Source of the DNA: Protula sp. h YS-2021
Taxonomy: Eukaryota > Annelida > Polychaeta > Sabellida > Serpulidae
NCBI GenBank assembly: GCA_949752745.1
Contig: OX457026.1
Span: 42,811,239-42,875,238 of the forward strand
DNA length: 64,000 bases
Direction of reading: 5' to 3'
Shown: positions 57,880 through 64,000 of the stretch, one piece after another
Layout of the letters: every line of letters starts with the position of its first letter
Numbering within the stretch: position 1 is the stretch's first letter
Notes under the pieces: model-generated
The model's input: only the letters and a program-made list of their open reading frames with translations
Told to the model about the DNA's origin: nothing
The model's database searches: none
Position numbers and translations under genes: made by a program

Positions 57880-60430
57880 CCTGTAATAGTAATGGCCATT
57901 GATCTCAACTTTAGAGGCTCTGGGTGTTTCGGCGCACGTTCCAGGACACCGAGGTTCGGACTAGCAGGCCTTTTCTGAAAAAGCACACAAATATCGGCGC
58001 ATTATTTTTGACCATACCAAAACTACCAAACTTGAGTAAAGAGTTGTTTTATAGTTGTAGTATCAGTGTTGTGGGTGATAATGGGGGTTTCCTTATCCTG
58101 ATACTAGGAAAACATCTATTTTTCTACGTACAGTTGTCGTTTGACCATAAAAATTATTCGGCGTTATTTGTCATCCTCTTGGTATTACACATGCACCATC
58201 TCTAGGTGGCCGAAAAGAGCCATAATGACGGGACTTTGAAAATTGTCAGAAAATTTTTTTTATTGTTTTTTTTTTTTTGCATATATCTACAATATCTGTG
58301 GAGCAGTAGTTGAATCTAACATCTCTTTGTCGCCCGTCCTTTCCCCTCCCTGTTTCCCCTCCTGCCCCCACCACCACCCTCCCCCCATCCCGACACACAC
58401 GACCAGAATTACTTTTGACCGGATTGAATGTAGAAAAAACCGTGCTGTGTATGCGTGTCTTAATGCAGTGTTAACAGAAGACCCCCCCCTTCGAAAAAAA
58501 ACTGTCAAGTTTTGTGTTTTCTGAAACTTTTAAACTCAAGGTGTCAGAAGATGAAACCTCCCCCCCCCCCCTTCGCGAAAAGTTCGATCCGGCCTGATCC
58601 TTGAAGTCCGGTGTGTTTGAGTGGTGGGTAACAATTAAAAGCCATAAGGAGAGAGAAAGTTGTGTCGCCCTTCATTGTTTAGTAAATTTGATCTATAAAA
58701 ATATGATAGTTGCTTTGGTGGTGCATTAGTCGTGGTAAATGTTAGCTGTGTATATCTTCGGGTCTCAGCGTTGTGCGACGCTGACTTTCACGAAAGACGA
58801 ATGCACGACGAACGGACACAAGACAGAGAAACGCCGCTATAGCTTTCTAGTTAATTTATATCCTTTTCTAACTTTCCGTCACAGTTATCTAAAACCCATC
58901 ACAAAACTCAAATTCTGAACAATTTCACTCATAACTCGCTTATGTATCCCTTTTCGTTATATTTTGCTCTTTTAATCTTCTTTTACAAATTTGCTTCACT
59001 CGTAGTTATTTTAAATTCAGAAACAGGGTTGGTTTTCTTTCGGGAAGAAAGGTATTTTTCCCTTCCCTGGGAAGAAATAGGGAAGAAACTAGGAAGAAAC
59101 GGGAGAAATACCTTTCTTCCGGGAAGAAAAGGAAGAAAGTGGAAAGAAAATGAGAAGAAACTTACTTTGTCAAGAAAACATCAATGCAACGTACTATCTA
59201 TTTATTGATTTTACAGAACCAATATTTAGTGTATTCTAATGTACTATCAAACAAAAATAGTTTTCACTGGCACATTAAGAGCGAACAAAGTGATTCACTA
59301 ATTTCTCACACACAAAGGTTAAACACTTAACCAAAAAGTACTCAGGCTATTACAGCGTACCCAGCTTTCCAACATACATTGAAACACGAATCTACATTTC
59401 TATAATTATCATTGGCCAGTTTATGTGTGGATTCGTGTCCCCTTTGTTTTCTTTACATAAAAGAAAAAGATGTGGATTCGCGTCCCTGTCCAAATCGCGG
59501 CGCGCAAAATTGCACATATTTCCGGAGCACATAAAAAGCGGAGATGATGACATCCACGACCCTTTATCTAATCCTATTTATTGCATAGAAGTTTGATAAT
59601 TTTCACACTGGCTTCCCGCCAAATTTTCCTTCCGGAACGCACGCAGTTCTGAGTTTAACTTTTAACTATTTTGCGCTCTTGAAACACCACAATGGCAACA
59701 CCGTTCGCACCATTAGGCCTCACACCCGACGTGTGGCATCTATGCTTCGCGAAAATCAACTGCTGACGGTGCAACAAGGGCGTACCTTATATACTTGCTG
59801 GCAGAACAGCAGCCGCTAATTGAAAATGTGACCAATCAAAGTGTTTCGCGCCTAAACCAAGAGCCAGTAGGAAAATACCTGCCCAAAACATATGTTACAA
59901 GTTACATAGCAACCAAAAAGTTATGTTTTTGGAACGATCACGAACTCCTTTACAAAACGGCATTATCGGTTATAATCTATGGTATTTCTAAATACTTGAA
60001 ACTGACACGAGAAGTTTGTGCTAACTAGCGCAAAAATTTTACTCGTCTCAAAATCTGCTAAAACAGGAAGTTCTAAAACCGAAATTGATACCGTCTTCCC
60101 CATCTCAATGAGCTCTTCATATCCTATATAAAACTTGTAAATCCGAAGTCCAATTTCTGAGATATCCCTAATACTTAAAACGAAAGTAAAAATTTAAATG
60201 GCGTAAAATCTATCAAAAAGACTTCAATCGACTTCGAAACTAATACTGTCGTGTTCACTACACCAAGATCCCCCAAATCCTAAACTGATCGTCGCGGTCC
60301 TATCGCGCTTTGTACTGAATGCTGTACATCAACAGTTTCCCGCCGAATTTACTGGCGCTAAAAAAACCCATTCGCCACTTAACAACACATAAAGGGAAAA
60401 ACTGAAACGCATCCCGCACTACAACAAACA
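57880..60430. other. No recognisable gene; C-runs and a GGAAGAAA-rich stretch
   Basis: 59040-59165 is purine-rich GGGAAGAAA text in direct and inverted order (GAAATACCTTTCTTCCGGG faces GGTATTTTTCCC). C-runs lie near 58560. No domain-bearing frame. Confidence 0.4.
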
Positions 60431-60446
60431 GCGTGGGGCACAAACC

Positions 60447-60815
60447 GCATCAATACACGCTCAGAACACCCGAAACACCACACATACCATACACGGCACG
60501 ACAACACACGCCCAGAACACCCGAAACACCACACATCCCATACACGGCACGACAACACACGCCCAGAACACCCGAAACACCACACATCCCATACACGGCA
60601 CGACAACACACGCCCAGAACACCCGAAACACCACACATCCCATACACGGCACGACAACACACGCCCAGAACACCCGAAACACCACACATACCATACACGG
60701 CACGACAATACACGCTCAAAACACCCGAAACACCACACATACCATACACGGCACGACAACACACGCTCAAAACACCCGAAACACCACACATACCATACAC
60801 GGCACGACAACAACA
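60447..60815. repeat. 51-bp minisatellite, about seven copies, open on both strands
   Basis: The unit ACACGCCCAGAACACCCGAA, then ACACCACACATCCCATAC and ACGGCACGACAAC is 51 bp, so every frame repeats in step. The plus strand gives a 17-residue repeat (TPETPHIPYTARQHTPR). The minus strand gives CRAVYGMCGVSGVLGV in one frame and VWCFGCSGRVLSCRVW in another. Copies differ at a few sites (CATCCC or CATACC; GCCCAG or GCTCAA). Confidence 0.93.
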
Positions 60816-61149
60816 CAAACAAGCCCAGAAAAGCATTTTTGCGTACCCGAACAGTGAATTCCTGTCGTTTTGTCTTTGCAATAAAATAGAACAAGTGACC
60901 GTTAGCATTATGTATATTTCAAAAAATAAATAAATAAATTCCAGCCTATTGATTAAATTAACTGGCAGTGATTTTTGATCGATTTTGTTGTTGGGGGACG
61001 GGAGGGAGGGTGATATATGCAGGCAGGGGCTCCATCTTACCGAAAAAATATCGTTGGTGCAGTCATATTTTACAACAGCTGAATGTGTGATTTTGTAAGC
61101 AACAATGAGATGGTAAAGTGGTTTACTGTTCTTGCGTTGGTCTCGACTG

Positions 61150-61480
61150 GTTGCAATGTTCCTGGACATTCTTATTTTTAACACTGCGCCCGCAGAGTGC
61201 ATATATTCAACAGGTGTCTAATTTATCATTGCTTCAAAATGTATTGATCGTTGGTGACTTCAACTATGACCTCTCAGAAAATCAAAACCACATGTTTGTA
61301 AAATTTATGAACAGTCTTTCCCCACAAGAAATCAAATAGTTTCGTCGCCTACAATAAATCATCAAACCATGTTAGATCTTGCTTTTTACCACTTACAACA
61401 ACGCAAGTGCAGTAATTATATGTTGTGTTTGGTCATATCACCACACTCTTGCTGTGATCATACCATATTCGTAACGTCAG
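61150..61480 (+). pseudogene. LINE endonuclease fragment
   Basis: NVLIVGDFNYDLSENQN, FVKFMNSL and, after a shift, TMLDLAFYHLQQ, then SCCDHTIFVTS follow the apurinic-endonuclease pattern of LINE ORF2 (the GDFN box, LD...T, and SDH near the end). Stops and a shift separate the parts; the reverse transcriptase part was not seen downstream. Confidence 0.6.
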
Positions 61481-61689
61481 TGCTTTTACTTAAACATTTC
61501 AGACTTATAATGCCAGATTTTAGCTTAGTCTTACCTATTGGGCAGCATCATTTCTCCCACATGTCAGTATTTTTCTGTATGTATTTTCAATCCGTGATAA
61601 GGTTTTGTCAGCTACTTTTGTCCAAGCAAATGTGGGTTGTTAAGTGCTGACCGCAATGTCTCTGGGAATTCTTGCTTTAAAGATCGAAT

Positions 61690-62540
61690 TTAATAGGATT
61701 AAGAACAGGCTGGGCGCAATGTCCCTGAACATTCTTGTTATAAACCACTTGTGAATAAGCCAGTTCACGGTTTCGAAGTGCGCATACAAGGAGAGAAACA
61801 TGAAATTGAACAGCACATTTAATTATCAAAACTGGAAATGTGTTCTTTTACTGTGCAAATAGTGTTTGCGCCGGATATTCCAAGTTTATTTACAAAATAG
61901 AAGCCACGCAATTCACAATGACATTCTTATTTTAAGTCATGATAATCTTCTGCAGCTAATAGAACAGTTAGTAATTTAACCAGTTACGATGTGCTGTCCA
62001 ATTTGAATACTGTTTGCCTCGTATTCTGTAGAGGAACTCGCAGAATTCAAGTGAGGAGTAAACAAAGAAACGGAAAGAAAAATAGACTTAAAGATTTTTC
62101 TGCGATGACGTACGAGGAGGGGAGAGGAGATAGAATTGGTTAGAGTAGCTCATAACTGATGACATGTTGTTGTGGTACCGTCTGTGTTGTGGCAACATCT
62201 CTGGAGAAGAGTTGCAACATCGGGAGTAGATCGCACAGTGGAACCATGTGTTTATTAATGTTGTCGTCGTGCACAAATTGGAATTTTCTTAAGACAAGAA
62301 GCCCAAGATAGGGCTGTGCAGAAGGTTTCAGTTTTTAGGTGTATGTTTGCGTAGGTGATATGAAACTGCGGGGCGGGATTTGTCCCAGATCACGAATTTT
62401 TCGTGTCATTTTAAGAGATATTTATGGCGCAAGTGTTACGGAAGCTTCAGTCCTACCCCTCGTCTCATTCCAGTCCGCATCCGCAAAACACCGTCCGTCT
62501 TGCCGTCCGTCCATCTGTCCGTGTGTCACACTTTGGATGC
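61690..62540. other. No recognisable feature
   Basis: AT-rich. A short block with CCGTCCGTC/CTGTCCGTG at 62490-62525 is low complexity. Confidence 0.35.
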
Positions 62541-62550
62541 TGTTTTGTTT

Positions 62551-62990
62551 CCACGCGAGTTCTCCGAAACTATTTACCCTAGGCATATACAACCTTGCGC
62601 ATGAAAATATACATATTGAAGTTGTGTAACGTCGTGTTATTTTTTCAAATCGGCGAAAAATTGCCAAAATGGCGACTTGTCAAACATTGTGATTTTTTAG
62701 ATAACTGTAATGTGAGACTTGGGGTGCTGTCCACGCGAATTCTCCGAAACTATTTATCCTAGGCATATGCAACCTTGCGCAGTGAAAATATACATATTGA
62801 AGTTGTGCAACGTTGTGTTATTTTTCAAATCGGCCAAAAATTGCCAAAATGGCGACTTGTCAAACATTGTGATTTTTTAGATAACTGTAATGTGAGACTT
62901 GGGGTGCTTTCCACGCGAGTTCTCCGAAACTATTCTCCCTAGGCATATGCAACCTTGCACAGTGAATATATTATATATTCATTGCACAAC
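62551..62990. repeat. 180-bp tandem repeat, about 2.4 copies
   Basis: CCACGCGAGTTCTCCGAAAC begins units at 62551, 62731 and 62911, exactly 180 bp apart. Each holds AAATCGGC.AAAAATTGCC and ATGGCGACTTGTCAAACATT. The third unit is cut short near a TA tract (62998-63019). Confidence 0.93.
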
Positions 62991-63267
62991 TTCAATATAT
63001 ATATATATATATATATATAGCAAATTTTTGACTACAACGGCTATATGATCGAAGTCTTGTATGCACAACTCCGACGAACGGGTGAGCACACACATTTCAA
63101 TCCAATACAGATTTACTCCTCATGTAAAAACGTGCGAAGGGCGAGGTGATTTGCAGCGTTCCAGTGCTCATGTATAATCTTACCTTCTTAATTTCTTTTA
63201 AATTAGGGAAGCGTATATTCGAACCTACTTTGTTGTTGTTCTTCTCTCTTTTCTTTGTAATTCATTC

Positions 63268-63296
63268 CCCACAGGTAGAACCTGTGGGGAATATAT
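63268..63296. repeat. Perfect 13-bp-stem hairpin
   Basis: ATTCCCCACAGGT and ACCTGTGGGGAAT pair around AGA. The following TATATGCGATCGACCGTG looks like repeat DNA. It could be a MITE core. Confidence 0.7.
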
Positions 63297-63741
63297 GCGA
63301 TCGACCGTGTGTCCCGTCTTGTCGGTCTGTCATCAACAGCTTGTTGACACGATAACTTAAAACTGCTGCAAGGATTTTAATGACTTGGCATGTAACTTCT
63401 ATGGGAAAAAACACAGATCGGTATTGTAAAAGGGCCATGTTCGTCCAAGGAAAATGGACCAGCTGGACTTCGAAAATTTCAGCTCTTGATTGACTGTTTG
63501 CTGGCCGTGTTTAACTGATGGGGGGCCTGTGGAGAACATGTGGGCTAAGCACACTGGTCTAGTTCGCAAAAGTTGGCCGAAACTTCGGCAAAAAAGCAAT
63601 TTTTTCGAAAAATGTCAGCTAGCACCAGGAAAATAACCTCATTGCCTTGTAATTTTATGTAATGGCGGCACACATTGCCATCTACCTGGTTATTACCTTT
63701 TTGTTAATTCGCCGAAGGTTGGCGGAAATATTGGTCAAAAC

Positions 63742-63987
63742 CAGCCTCGGTGGCCTAGTGGTTAGAGTGTCCGCCTCGAGACTGGAAGATCGTGGGTTCA
63801 AACCCCGGTCGGGTCATACCTAAGACTTTAAAATTGGGACTCCTCCTTGCTGCCCTGTGAGGCACTCCACATGTAAGGGTTAGAAGGAGGGCAGGAATGC
63901 CCCATTTCAGTATAATGTGGCAGGGGGATCCGACATGACCATAGCAGTTGAAAGGGATCTAAAGAACAATACAATACAATGCGATTC
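63742..63987 (+). mobile_element. tRNA-derived SINE with 8-bp target duplication
   Basis: The head carries box A TGGCCTAGTGG and box B GGTTCAAACCC in tRNA spacing (GCCTCGGTGGCCTAGTGG, CGCCTCGAGACTGG, CGTGGGTTCAAACCCCGG). A body of about 150 bp follows (GGGACTCCTCCTTGCTGCCC, GTGAGGCACTCCACATG, TTGAAAGGGATCTAAAG) and a short (CAATA)n tail. GTCAAAAC flanks both ends exactly (63734-63741 and 63988-63995). SINEs are transcribed by RNA polymerase III and moved by a partner LINE; the partner is unknown. Confidence 0.88.
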
Positions 63988-64000
63988 GTCAAAACGCAAT

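Noticed and set aside
60379..61202. 250- and 171-residue minus frames as genes
   Set aside because: Driven by a 51-bp stop-free repeat; no signal peptide, domain or splice evidence. Kept only as a finding.

Overview
This is an AT-rich window of animal (metazoan) nuclear DNA. Evidence for this: short coding exons with GT/AG borders and kilobase introns, a secreted vWD-C8-TIL protein, an arrestin-domain exon, a tRNA-derived SINE, 5'-truncated LINE ends, two DIRS-type tyrosine-recombinase retrotransposons, Helitron-like ends, and many MITE/foldback elements and microsatellites. The repertoire fits a marine invertebrate (mollusc, brachiopod or similar), but nothing here fixes the species. No bacterial operons, CRISPR arrays or rRNA genes are visible.

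Two host genes are supported, both on the minus strand. (1) At 837-948 is the first coding exon of an alpha-arrestin-like gene that runs off the left edge. (2) From 48394 down to 25721 is a six-exon gene. Its exons join in phase and sum to 1134 nt (377 aa): signal peptide, a vWD domain over three exons, C8, and a TIL-like last exon. It is probably a secreted extracellular-matrix or mucus-type protein. All six exons were assembled by eye from splice sites, phase and domain match; there is no transcript evidence.

Layout. 1-5.5 kb: arrestin exon, G-run and AACATATGTT repeats, a Helitron-like copy, a LINE tail. 7-10.2 kb: a long-armed foldback with another foldback inside it, then a Helitron-like element. 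10.4-18.1 kb: satellite-bearing Helitron-like elements and a TIR element (15.2-16.6 kb) with a foldback inserted in it. 18.8-24.8 kb: a decayed DIRS-like element on the minus strand, next to a G/C-run foldback with a 9-bp target duplication. 25.7-48.4 kb: the vWD gene, whose introns hold satellite Helitron-like elements, a LINE with a long (TAA)n tail, a second DIRS-like element (about 4.6 kb, long inverted terminal repeats) ending 38 bp from a splice donor, several foldbacks, and long (TA)n and (ATT)n tracts. 48.4-64 kb: no gene recognised; minisatellites, a tRNA-like sequence, a LINE endonuclease relic and a SINE with a clean target duplication.

The most unusual theme is a set of foldback-like elements whose inverted arms are arrays of a short 10-20 bp unit. 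Unit sequence differs between families, while the end motifs (GGTAAACGG, GTGTAGGA) recur and three insertions show target duplications of about 9 bp. The second theme is Helitron-like elements carrying tandem 137-bp and 155-bp units rich in AGGTCA nuclear-receptor half-sites.
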